Below are positions 17,423 through 28,260 of a stretch of 64,000 nucleotides of DNA, piece by piece. Position 1 is the first letter of the stretch; every line of letters begins with the position of its first letter. The stretch covers positions 1-64,000 of the forward strand of contig JAPPFH010000119.1 in assembly GCA_028875185.1 (NCBI GenBank), read 5' to 3'. A program made the translations under genes and the position numbers. This DNA comes from Chloroflexota bacterium. GTDB lineage: Bacteria; Chloroflexota; Anaerolineae; Aggregatilineales; Phototrophicaceae. Under the pieces are notes generated by a model. The model did not search any database, was not told the origin of the DNA, and worked only from the letters and a program-made list of their open reading frames with translations.

Positions 17423-18190
17423 ATGCGCGTAATTACCAATAAGAAGCTGGCCCGGCGCAACAAGAAGATCACCAATTACTTGTTCTTCGGGACCTTTGGC
17501 GCGTTGATTCTTGGCTTTGTCTTGATCAACGCCTCCTTGTTCACCGGCGATACGCCCGGCAATTTGACCTTGATCGCGCAATCGGCTGTATTGCCGGTGC
17601 TGCTGATATTGACGGTTATATCGGTGCGTATGACCAATATGTGGGCGCGGGCGCCGCGGCCCGAGACAGCGATAGAGAATGGTTTGAAGGGGCTGAGCAA
17701 TAAGAGTGTCTTATACAATTATTATCATTTTCCGGCTCGTCACGTCTTAATCTGTCCGCAAGGCGTATTCGCAATTGCCACGCGCTGGCACGATCAAGCA
17801 TTTACATTTAGAGACGGGAAGTTTTACAGCCGGCGAAATATCATCAGCAAGTTCTTTTCGCTCATTCGATTTGACGGCGTGGGCAAACCGCTTCGCGATG
17901 CGGAGTTCGCCCGCGACCAGGTCCAGCGGGCTATCGACGAGATTGACCCTGAGATTCGGGTGCAGCCGCTGATCGTGTTCGTGGATCCGTCTTCGGAGCT
18001 GCACTTTGAGAGCGAGCCGGAGACGCCAGTGCTTTATGCCGATCCCAAGAAGAGCCCGAATCTGAAAGAATACATGCGCGATGCCAAGCGGCTGCTGGAT
18101 AGTAGCGCTGGCGACTCAAAGAGAAAAAACGCCAGCCTGATGCCCTTAAGCGATGAGCAGATTGACGCGTTCGAAGAGGCGACTATCTGA
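17423..18190 (+). CDS. Membrane protein with NERD-like domain
   Basis: The 255-residue product has two predicted transmembrane helices (about residues 18-38 and 50-69). A soluble domain of about 130 residues follows and resembles the NERD (nuclease-related) fold: HVLICPQGVFAIATR occupies the place of the family's core strand pair. In classical NERD domains a Lys ends this motif (xxxIxTK); here it reads IATRW, so the catalytic Lys may be lost. The ATG at 17423 follows GGAAG; the frame stays open upstream into the preceding gene's end. It precedes a GT39-like glycosyltransferase by 6 bases, so the two are probably co-transcribed. The role is unknown. Confidence 0.65.
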   Translation: MRVITNKKLARRNKKITNYLFFGTFGALILGFVLINASLFTGDTPGNLTLIAQSAVLPVLLILTVISVRMTNMWARAPRPETAIENGLKGLSNKSVLYNYYHFPARHVLICPQGVFAIATRWHDQAFTFRDGKFYSRRNIISKFFSLIRFDGVGKPLRDAEFARDQVQRAIDEIDPEIRVQPLIVFVDPSSELHFESEPETPVLYADPKKSPNLKEYMRDAKRLLDSSAGDSKRKNASLMPLSDEQIDAFEEATI

Positions 18191-18196
18191 GCGCGG

Positions 18197-20107
18197 ATGT
18201 CTTCGCTGCGTCTTAATTTTCCAATCATTCTGCTGCTACTGCTTGGATTCGGATTGCGCGTCCACGATCTGGAGGCGGCGCCTCTGCGCGGCGACGAGGC
18301 ATTTAGCGCTCTCTACTGGTCGGATGTTTCCTTAACTTATTCCCTAAGCCAGATCGCGCCAATCGATCCGCATCCGCCGCTAGCATTCGCTTTGTTTCGC
18401 ATCTGGGCGGTGATTCTCGGCGGCATCGACTCAGTATTTTCTCTGCGATTCATAAGCGTCATCGGCAATACGCTTGGCATAGCGGCGATGTATTGTCTGG
18501 CGCGTCGACTTACGCGCCGCCGTGACGCGGGTTTGATAGCGGCATTGATTTGGGCGCTGCATCCATACGAAATCTGGCACAGCCAAGATTACCGAAACTA
18601 CGCCTTTTGGGCAGGCGCCAGCGCCGTCTCGCTCTGGCTCGGTTTGCGCCTTTTGGACAAGCGCGATCGCAAAGATTGGCTGCTATATGCCTTTGCCTCC
18701 TTTAGCGCTGCGCTGCTGTTCTACGCCGAAGTATTAAATCTGGTGGCTATGTCTTGCGCGGTTGCGCTTGCTGCCGGGCGCAGGCGCCAATTCACGCTCC
18801 GATTTCTGGCGCTCCAGTTGGCTATCGCGTTGACGGCAATCGGCGCGTTCATCGTGATACAAGCGCGGTCGGATTTTTTTGGCGTCTACGGTGGCAATCT
18901 TGAGCCCTTCGCCGCAGCAGGTTACTTGACGCGGTTTATTCCAACACTGATGTTCGGGGATTCCTTCGGCGCAACGCTGGCGGCTATCTGGCCCCTAACG
19001 GCGCTGGTTTACGCGTTCGCGTTATTGGCTGTCTGGTTTTCTTCTCCGCGGCAGTTTGCCACTCTGGTGATTTTGACATGGCTGCCATTGCTGCTGCTGG
19101 GCGTCGCGTCCTTATCGAGAGATGTATTCAATCCACGCTACGCGCTAAATACGGTTCCCGCGCTGATACTGGTCTTGACCATCGCGAGCCTGCGCGCCGC
19201 GGACTTGCTTCAGAAAACGATAAGGCTGAATCACAGAATTCTGGTATTGTGCGTCTTATCGCCATGGCTGCTGTTGGCGGGCACCGGCTTACAAACGTAT
19301 TTCAACGGCTCCGCTTTCGGCAAGTCGCCTGCCTGGGACGAGCTTGGCCGCTTTCTTTCTTCGCGGGTCAATGAATCTGACCTCGTCATACAGCTGTCGG
19401 TCGATCCGGCCTTCGCCTACTATTATGCCGGGGACGCGGCCGAGATGGCGCTGCCGACGCATGCAGCGCAGACCGAAGACGAGATTAACGCGGCGCTCGC
19501 GGCGCTTCGCGGAAGCTTCAATACGGTTTTCGTCGTATCGCGCGAGCAGGCTGGCTGGGCAAACGCGGGCATGGTGGAAGCGTGGATGGGCGAGAATCTA
19601 CAAGAGGTGATGCGGACCGATGTGGCCGGTCTTCCCGTTCGGCAATACGCGGAATGGAGGGCGCCGCAAGATGCCGCCGCTATGACCAGATTCGGCGATG
19701 CGGTTGCGCTATTGGGTTACGAATTCTTTGCGTCGCCGCTGCCAAGCGGGGAGTTGCTTCTTTGGGTATATTGGCTGCCCATGTCGCGGACCGAAGTCGC
19801 CTTGAAATCCTTTGCGCATCTTTACGAGGGCGTCAAGCCCGGTACGGAAGACGCGCTGCGGTCCCAAGACGATCAGTTTCCACAGCGCCGACGCCTGGAT
19901 TCAAGAAGCTGGCAAATCGGCATGGCATTCCGCGATGTGTATTATTTGCCGGCGCTGGATTTGGAAGCTGGCGATTATCGCGTCAGCGTAGGCTGGTACG
20001 ACCCGGCTAGCGGCCGGCGTCTGCAAGTGGCGGACGGCGGCGACGCCATCGAATTAGAGGCATTCAGTTATGCCGGGCTAAAGGACGCGGATCAGCACTC
20101 GGCTTGA
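18197..20107 (+). CDS. Glycosyltransferase family 39-like membrane protein
   Basis: This polytopic membrane protein of 636 residues resembles the ArnT/PMT (GT39) family, which transfers sugars from lipid-linked donors outside the membrane. The first loop holds RGDEAF, matching the catalytic DE motif seen after helix 1, and IDPHPPLAFALFRIW is the typical follow-on. About ten to twelve helices fill the first 400 residues. The last 230 residues are soluble and begin around ELGRFLSSRVNESDLVIQLS, as in many GT39 relatives. It follows the NERD-like membrane gene closely and precedes a LysM protein, consistent with a cell-envelope function. Acceptor and donor are unknown. Confidence 0.78.
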   Translation: MSSLRLNFPIILLLLLGFGLRVHDLEAAPLRGDEAFSALYWSDVSLTYSLSQIAPIDPHPPLAFALFRIWAVILGGIDSVFSLRFISVIGNTLGIAAMYCLARRLTRRRDAGLIAALIWALHPYEIWHSQDYRNYAFWAGASAVSLWLGLRLLDKRDRKDWLLYAFASFSAALLFYAEVLNLVAMSCAVALAAGRRRQFTLRFLALQLAIALTAIGAFIVIQARSDFFGVYGGNLEPFAAAGYLTRFIPTLMFGDSFGATLAAIWPLTALVYAFALLAVWFSSPRQFATLVILTWLPLLLLGVASLSRDVFNPRYALNTVPALILVLTIASLRAADLLQKTIRLNHRILVLCVLSPWLLLAGTGLQTYFNGSAFGKSPAWDELGRFLSSRVNESDLVIQLSVDPAFAYYYAGDAAEMALPTHAAQTEDEINAALAALRGSFNTVFVVSREQAGWANAGMVEAWMGENLQEVMRTDVAGLPVRQYAEWRAPQDAAAMTRFGDAVALLGYEFFASPLPSGELLLWVYWLPMSRTEVALKSFAHLYEGVKPGTEDALRSQDDQFPQRRRLDSRSWQIGMAFRDVYYLPALDLEAGDYRVSVGWYDPASGRRLQVADGGDAIELEAFSYAGLKDADQHSA

Positions 20108-20176
20108 ATGCAATGGCGCGACGTTTCGCTTGCCAGTAGACTGTAATCATCGACTAATCTTTGAATTTCCAAGGAT

Positions 20177-22267
20177 ATGGCCTTGCGGCGCCATTGCATT
20201 GCCACAGTTGTCATCTTGCTGATCGCGGCGGCGACAATTTCCTACGCCCAAGATGATGGGGCGGACAGGACCGAGCTCGAGAGCCCGGCGACCTACGATA
20301 CTTACACTGTCCAAAGCGGAGATTCGCTTTCCGATATCGCGCGGCGATTTGACACGACAGTTGAGGCGCTGAAGGCGGCGAATTCAATTGTGGAAGCGGG
20401 CGAGATAATCGCGGGTCAGTCGCTTCTGATACCGGCGGCAGAAGCGGCGCCGCTCGATTTCTATGAGGTTCAGGCGGGCGATACGCTATTCAGCATTGCT
20501 CGGCAATTCGAGACTAGCGTCGACATATTGCAAGGACTGAACGGGCTGGGCGACCCAAGCGGGATCTTCGTCGGTCAGCAACTCGCGGTCCCGGCTGCGG
20601 GCGGGATTCTTGAAAGTGGCGGCGCTGATAGCGGGCTGGCCACAGCGACGCCGCAAGTTAATGAGGGCAGGTACGAGACGTATATCGTGCAGCGCGGCGA
20701 TACGCTCTTTGATCTGGCTCGTTTGTACAATACCACAATAGCCCAGTTGCGGCGCTTGAATAGCATCGAGGAAGGCGCGGATCTAATCATCGGGCGCAGC
20801 ATCTATGTGCCGCGAGTGGACGAGACTGTGCTGGAACGATATATCGTGCAGCCGGGCGATTCGCTATACAGCATCGCAAAGCGCTACGATATCGACCTGC
20901 AGGCGCTGCGCTTGCTCAATCGACTGGCGGATATACGTGATTTACGCGCGGGCCAGGTCATCCTGTTGCCTAAACTTGAGGGGCGGACGCTGGCGATTCA
21001 TGCGATGCAAGCGGAGGACACACTTGAAAAGCTGGCGGAGCGCTACGAGACAAATGTCGAGATATTGCGAACGCTCAATGGGATCGCCGATGCAAGCCTA
21101 ATCGAAGTAGGCAGAACAATTCTTGTGCCGTCGGCGCAGGAGACGCGCGCGCGGCCCGGGTTCGGCTTCGGCCTGCAGGTATTCATCGATGGGACGCGCG
21201 CGGACGCGCTCGCGGCCAGGGTGAAAGAACTCGGGGCCGACTGGGTTAAGATTGACGTGTCCTGGGCGGAGATAGAAACAGAGCCTGACGTCTATTCATA
21301 TAGCGCGCTGGATTCGATGATTGCGGCTATGGAATTGGCCGGCTTGAAAATTATGCTCAATGTGCATGACGCGCCGGCCTGGAGCCGCGCCCGTTATATG
21401 GCGACATTAAACAGCCAGTTTTGGGATTACGCCGGTCCGCCGGAGGATTACGCGGATTTTGCCGATTTTCTGGCGAACATGGTCATAAGGTACGCCGGCT
21501 TGGTCGATGCCTATGAAATCTGGAAATCGCCGAATCTGCTGAAGTTTTGGAGCGTGCCGGTATATACACGGCCACAGGAGATGACCGCGGACGGCGACTA
21601 CGGCATTCCGGACGAGATCCAGATGGGCGCGCGAGAATATGTACCGCTGCTTGAGCTGGCGTACGAGGCAATCAAGTCTCGCGACGAAAAGGCGATGGTG
21701 GTGGCGGCTGGATTGGCGCCGGTGGGCTTCAACGACAATTATAATTCCATAGACACTGTAACTTATCTCAAGAATATGCTGGACGAGGGCGCCGCTCAAT
21801 ACAGCGATGCGATCGGCGCGGTATTCAGCGCGTCCGCGGCGCCGCCAACTTTGGCTTGCTGTGACAAGCCGCCGGGTGTGGATACGCATTATGAGTCGTT
21901 TTTGCAATATTACGGCGATCTGCTTGCGTTTTATTCTGAGACTTTGAAGGAGCGCGGCGTTGAGCTGCCGATCATTGTGACGCAGTTGGGTTGGGGCACG
22001 GCCGATGGCGCCAACCTGGCGACGCCGGCTGCCGGATATGAGTGGCTGAATTACACCAGCGAAGAAGAGCAGGCGCTGTATGTGACCCAGGCTTATCAGA
22101 TCGCGCAGAAACTAGAAAGCGTTTCGGCGCTCTTTTTGTATAACCTCAACGGATGCGCTGTTGGCGATGAAGAGGCTTGCTTCTTCAGCCTGGAAGACGC
22201 TGCCGGTCAAGAGCGGCCAGCATTTGCCGCCTATCGCGACGTGCCCAAATCGGCTGATGCGGCTTAA
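20177..22267 (+). CDS. Secreted five-LysM protein with degenerate glycosidase-like barrel
   Basis: The 696-residue product begins with a signal peptide (cleavage near SYAQ, residue 24). Five LysM repeats follow at about residues 41-86, 94-139, 167-212, 220-265 and 272-318, each with the VQxGDxL core and a terminal VP or LP; the fifth is divergent (MQAEDTL). LysM binds N-acetylglucosamine polymers, usually peptidoglycan. From about residue 328 a TIM-barrel domain resembles GH39/GH5-type glycosidases. The expected acid/base motif WNEPN reads WKSPN (449-453), and the nucleophile position (TEFGW in relatives) reads TQLGW (602-606). Both catalytic Glu residues are therefore absent, so it is probably a non-catalytic glycan-binding protein. 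The Shine-Dalgarno is AAGGA. Confidence 0.85.
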   Translation: MALRRHCIATVVILLIAAATISYAQDDGADRTELESPATYDTYTVQSGDSLSDIARRFDTTVEALKAANSIVEAGEIIAGQSLLIPAAEAAPLDFYEVQAGDTLFSIARQFETSVDILQGLNGLGDPSGIFVGQQLAVPAAGGILESGGADSGLATATPQVNEGRYETYIVQRGDTLFDLARLYNTTIAQLRRLNSIEEGADLIIGRSIYVPRVDETVLERYIVQPGDSLYSIAKRYDIDLQALRLLNRLADIRDLRAGQVILLPKLEGRTLAIHAMQAEDTLEKLAERYETNVEILRTLNGIADASLIEVGRTILVPSAQETRARPGFGFGLQVFIDGTRADALAARVKELGADWVKIDVSWAEIETEPDVYSYSALDSMIAAMELAGLKIMLNVHDAPAWSRARYMATLNSQFWDYAGPPEDYADFADFLANMVIRYAGLVDAYEIWKSPNLLKFWSVPVYTRPQEMTADGDYGIPDEIQMGAREYVPLLELAYEAIKSRDEKAMVVAAGLAPVGFNDNYNSIDTVTYLKNMLDEGAAQYSDAIGAVFSASAAPPTLACCDKPPGVDTHYESFLQYYGDLLAFYSETLKERGVELPIIVTQLGWGTADGANLATPAAGYEWLNYTSEEEQALYVTQAYQIAQKLESVSALFLYNLNGCAVGDEEACFFSLEDAAGQERPAFAAYRDVPKSADAA

Positions 22268-22326
22268 GCACGCGTTTGCCCAGGCGCGCCCTGATGGAGC
22301 CCCAGGAAAAGCAATCGGTATTCGGG

Positions 22327-23439
22327 TTACAAGCTCTGCCACTCAAAAGTATTAACCGAGCCGAGCGCGCCGACGTAATAGTATTCGCCCGCGTCGCTCT
22401 TTCGCGCGACGGTAACGCGCCACTGCATCAGATGCGTTTGGCCATCGACCGGCATGAACGATCGTGGAATGCTATAAGAGTTGGCGCGGGTTACTTGACG
22501 AAATGCCGCGTTGCTTGTTTGGTCGATTAATTCAAGCAGATATTCGTCGGCGGGGTTCAAGCCTGATAGCCCCACCCAATGAAGCGTGAGCGGTCCGGGC
22601 GCGATCCGGGCGCCATCGCGCGGGTGAAGCAGCCGCGGCGCAAGTTTGGTGGCGGTCGGTGTGGCTGTTTCGTCGCCGCTGGGCGTTGGTATTTTGGTCG
22701 GCAGCGGGGTTGGCGCCGGCACCCGAACACATTGACCGATGTTAAGGGTCGGGCGGCAATCGGGACCGCCAGCGGGTTCCTTAAAGTTGCAGCCATACCA
22801 ATCGACTTCGCCTCGGTTGAGATCGCTCAGGATTTCCAAAGTGGTGTTGTACGTATGGGCGATGGTCACCATGGAATCGCCAGCGAGAACGTTGTGGCAG
22901 CCGACGCTCGCGCCTGCGTCAAGGACGGCGCCGGAAGAGTCGTCGCGGCCGATGGTCGCTAGCAGCGCCCTGGTGGCTTCGGCGCCGGCTGCCGTGGCGG
23001 TCGCCGTCGGTCGTGGAATGAGAATGGTGATGCCGCCGATGACCGAATCGGCATTGCGGATATTGTTGTTCAGGGCGACGACAGTCGCCGCGACGTCTGG
23101 TTCGTAGGAATAGCCGTGCTGCGGCAATTGAATAATATAGAAAAGTGTTTCGCCTTCTTGCACTGTGTATTCAAAGTAGGGCGATGTGGCTGTTGGCGGC
23201 GGCGCGGGCTGGGTCGGCGCTGCCATTGACGCAGGCACAGGCGTGACCACTTGCGGCGGGGATTCCGTTGGCGCAGAATGGGTTGTTGAGGGCGTCACGG
23301 TCGCGCTGGCTGGTGGCGTCGCCGTGGCTATCGCTTCGACCTCAGAGCTGGGCGACGGCGAAATTCTTGGCGCGCCAATATTGCATCCCGCGGTCAGCAG
23401 CGCGATAGCCAGCAGAAGCGGCAAAACGAGCGGGGTCAT
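22327..23439 (-). CDS. LysM-containing lipoprotein
   Basis: The 370-residue product starts MTPLVLPLLLAIALLTAGCN, a lipoprotein signal with lipobox LTAGC. A Thr/Pro/Ser-rich linker follows, then two LysM-like modules (EYTVQEGETLFYI and HNVLAGDSMVTIA), and a C-terminal Ig/fibronectin-like domain (APRLLHPRDGARIAPGPLTLHWVG). The frame is open further upstream, but the ATG at 23439 overlaps the stop of the preceding gene as ATGA, so the two genes are translationally coupled. It is a paralogue of that preceding gene and shares its domain order. It is probably a wall-bound surface protein. Confidence 0.82.
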   Translation of the reverse strand: MTPLVLPLLLAIALLTAGCNIGAPRISPSPSSEVEAIATATPPASATVTPSTTHSAPTESPPQVVTPVPASMAAPTQPAPPPTATSPYFEYTVQEGETLFYIIQLPQHGYSYEPDVAATVVALNNNIRNADSVIGGITILIPRPTATATAAGAEATRALLATIGRDDSSGAVLDAGASVGCHNVLAGDSMVTIAHTYNTTLEILSDLNRGEVDWYGCNFKEPAGGPDCRPTLNIGQCVRVPAPTPLPTKIPTPSGDETATPTATKLAPRLLHPRDGARIAPGPLTLHWVGLSGLNPADEYLLELIDQTSNAAFRQVTRANSYSIPRSFMPVDGQTHLMQWRVTVARKSDAGEYYYVGALGSVNTFEWQSL

Positions 23440-24758
23440 TCCTTGGATGTCCCCGCGCCTTGCCAGACGAAGTTGCGCTCGGCTGAAGAGTAGGACACGC
23501 GGCCGCTGCCTTTGTCCAAGACGCTGACAAACCAGACATATAAATGGCTGTTCTGATCTGGCGGTCTCCAAGCGTCGGGAATGATGTGAAATAGTTCACG
23601 CGTCTCGGCTGTGTAGCTCCTTCCGGTGTCGGTGTTGGTGAGCGCAACGCGGTAGACTTCCGTCTCTGACAGCCGGCCCGTCGCTACCCAGCGCAGCGTG
23701 ACCTGTTCCAAAGGCGCGAAATAGGCTTCATTTGCCGGGCTTTGGGCGATAGGCGCATTGAATGTGGCGGTCGGCAGCGGTGTGGGCGTTTCGCTGCCTG
23801 AAGCAGTCGGAATCGGCGTTATGGTGGGCGTGGGCGCTGGCACGCGCATCAATTGGCCTTGTCTCAAATTGACGGTGCATTCCGGTCCGCCGTATGCCAA
23901 GCCAAAATCACAAAGCAGGAATTCGATTTCCGGATTCAGATCCGAAAGCGCCTTGGCGTTTGTTTTGAATTGAAGGGCGACAGCGATCATATTCTCGTCC
24001 GGCTGAACGATATGCCACATCAGCCCGGGAAGCAGCGTCGGCGTCTCTGTCGGCGACAGCGGATCAAATGCGAGCAGCGCCAACTCAAGCGCGCGAGGAT
24101 CGGCGGAGGCCGAGTCGATCTCGCCCACCTCGGTTGCCGAAGCGGTGGCGGCCGGATCGGGTGTTGGGCTGGGCAGCGGCACAGTAATCTCCTGCCCGAT
24201 CCGTATCAGCGCTTCATCGGCGATATTGTTGAGTATCATGACGGTCGGCAAGATATCGAGATTGCGATGACCGCAGCGAGTAACGATGCCAATTAGCGAA
24301 TCGCCGGCTTCGACCCGGCGCAGGCAGGGCGCTGGCGTCGGTATAAGCGTTGGCGCGGCAGTCGGAATCGGACTGGGCATATCGGTCGCGCTTGGCGGTC
24401 CAGGCGTGACCGTGGGACCAGCGACGCGGGCCGGTTTCGCCGTGGGCTCGGCGCCTGCGCCGCTGGCTGCCGCGTCGGTCGTGCGCGAAGAGACTAGGGC
24501 GAGAGCGATTCCCGCGGCGCCCAGGATGATCAGCAGGGCGAGGAGGGCGCTAAGGATGTGACCGGTGCGGCTGAGCGACTTTTCGGCGAGATCCGTTTCG
24601 CCCAAGCGAAAGTCGTAAGCTGAAACGGCGGGATCGCTCGCTCCCCCCGACTCTTGCGGCGCGACTTCGACGATCGCCGCGCCGCAAGTTGCGCAGAGCG
24701 CCGCATGCCGCTGATTGCGCGTCTGGCAGATCGGGCAGACCTTGAAGGCTTCTGACAA
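23436..24758 (-). CDS. Zinc-ribbon/LysM membrane protein
   Basis: The 440-residue product begins with a zinc ribbon (CPICQTRN...CATCG, four Cys at about residues 8-27), placing the N-terminus in the cytoplasm. One transmembrane helix follows (LSALLALLIILGAAGIALAL, about 68-88), then a Pro/Thr-rich linker and two LysM-like modules outside (RRVEAGDSLIGIV and HIVQPDENMIAVA). A C-terminal Ig-like domain beginning NAPIAQSPANEAYF ends the chain. It is the coupled upstream gene of the LysM lipoprotein and a paralogue of it beyond the anchor. The combination of zinc ribbon and LysM is common in Chloroflexota; its role is not established. Confidence 0.82.
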   Translation of the reverse strand: MSEAFKVCPICQTRNQRHAALCATCGAAIVEVAPQESGGASDPAVSAYDFRLGETDLAEKSLSRTGHILSALLALLIILGAAGIALALVSSRTTDAAASGAGAEPTAKPARVAGPTVTPGPPSATDMPSPIPTAAPTLIPTPAPCLRRVEAGDSLIGIVTRCGHRNLDILPTVMILNNIADEALIRIGQEITVPLPSPTPDPAATASATEVGEIDSASADPRALELALLAFDPLSPTETPTLLPGLMWHIVQPDENMIAVALQFKTNAKALSDLNPEIEFLLCDFGLAYGGPECTVNLRQGQLMRVPAPTPTITPIPTASGSETPTPLPTATFNAPIAQSPANEAYFAPLEQVTLRWVATGRLSETEVYRVALTNTDTGRSYTAETRELFHIIPDAWRPPDQNSHLYVWFVSVLDKGSGRVSYSSAERNFVWQGAGTSKE

Positions 24759-24869
24759 TCGGCATCCTCAAGAATGGGCATTTTCTATCAGATTATACCC
24801 GATGTCAGTCCGTCGATTGGGATGATGGCCGCCGACCTTGGTCAAACGTCAGCCGCGCGTTTTGGCGCG

Positions 24870-27515
<2,646 letters not shown>

Positions 27516-27536
27516 GGCTTTGCTCCAGACTAGCCC

Positions 27537-27780
27537 AACAAAAAAGCCTTCCATCCTCACAAGGACGAAAGGCTGCCTTCCGCGGTGCCACCTTGCTTCA
27601 GCGGAACAGAATCCGCTGCGCTCAAGACGCGCTGACGGGCGTAAACCGGCCCGATTCTACTGGCGGATGCTTTCTTTCGGGCAACTCCCGGGCGACCTTC
27701 GACAATGGTTCACAAGCGGGCTCGCAGCCTTTGACCCGCAGTCTCTGCTGTGAAGGCAGTTGTCTACTCTTCCCGATCAA
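27537..27780 (-). promoter_or_regulatory. T-box leader of valS
   Basis: Read on the minus strand, the leader contains the near-invariant T-box sequence AAGGTGGCACCGCGG (core at 27580-27592). It is followed immediately by an intrinsic terminator: an AGCCTTTCGTCC/GGATGGAAGGCT stem with a TTTTTT tail at 27539-27574. Stem I begins around GGGAAGAGTAGACAACTG (near 27752-27778), with the AGTA element typical of T-boxes. GTC triplets at the 3' side of stem I (…GTCGAAGGTCGCC…) could be the valine specifier, though I cannot fix which one. Uncharged tRNA-Val would favour the antiterminator and allow valS transcription. Confidence 0.93.
27539..27574 (-). terminator. T-box intrinsic terminator
   Basis: On the minus strand a stem of about 12 bp (AGCCTTTCGTCC with GGATGGAAGGCT, two mismatches) is followed by six T residues, directly after the T-box core. 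It ends about 24 bases before the valS start codon. Confidence 0.85.
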
Positions 27781-27837
27781 TGTTTTGCTGTATTCGATTG
27801 TAAATTCACGGTGGCGCTCGCTAAGGCGCCGCTGCTG

Positions 27838-27910
27838 AGCCACCCATGGGACTTGAACCCATAACCTATCGCTTACGAAGCGATCGCTCTGCCAATTGAG
27901 CTAGGGTGGC
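27838..27910 (-). tRNA. tRNA-Thr (CGT)
   Basis: A complete 73-base cloverleaf is read on the minus strand. The acceptor GCCACCC/GGGTGGC pairs fully, the D stem is GCTC/GAGC, the anticodon stem is ATCGC/GCGAT around the loop TTCGTAA, and the T arm is ATGGG-TTCAAGT-CCCAT. The anticodon CGT reads the Thr codon ACG. CCA is not encoded. It lies just upstream of the valS T-box leader on the same strand, so the two could share a transcript. Confidence 0.96.
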
Positions 27911-27967
27911 GCACAATGAGCGCGAAGTATATCACTCAAGCGGGAGCGGTTCAAGTAGTGAACGGGG

Positions 27968-28172
27968 GTGTGGTGAATGTGTTGATATATCCCTCGTTCC
28001 CCCACCCTAAATCTTGTTCCCCCTCGGTCCCCCGCCTCACGGGGGATGTTTCCCAAAATGAGGGAGGGACTTCAAAAGCCCGTAATTCCTTGAATAACTC
28101 CCCTTCCCTCCTTGTGGGGGCAAGGGGCCGGGGGATGGGGGTTTGCCGCGCTATCAATGAAATTCATCACAC
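27968..28172. repeat. MITE-like dispersed repeat, copy 2 (205 bp)
   Basis: This is the same family as 4062-4236 but in the opposite orientation. The termini GTGTGGTGAAT (27968-27978) and ATTCATCACAC (28162-28172) form an inverted repeat with one mismatch. The interior matches copy 1 closely over the segment running from AAAATGAGGGAGGGACTT to the right end. It differs by an insertion of about 40 bases near 28013-28052 that itself contains a small hairpin (CCCCGCCTCACGGGGG, 28030s). The conceptual ORF MIARQTPIPRP also appears here on the minus strand, confirming it is repeat and not a gene. Confidence 0.85.
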
Positions 28173-28260
28173 GCTGAACGGGCGCGGGAAGGTGGCGGCG
28201 GGAGAAATCGGTTATACTTGAAAGCGTTCTATTGACTGAGGATGAGCGGCGCCCATTGAT

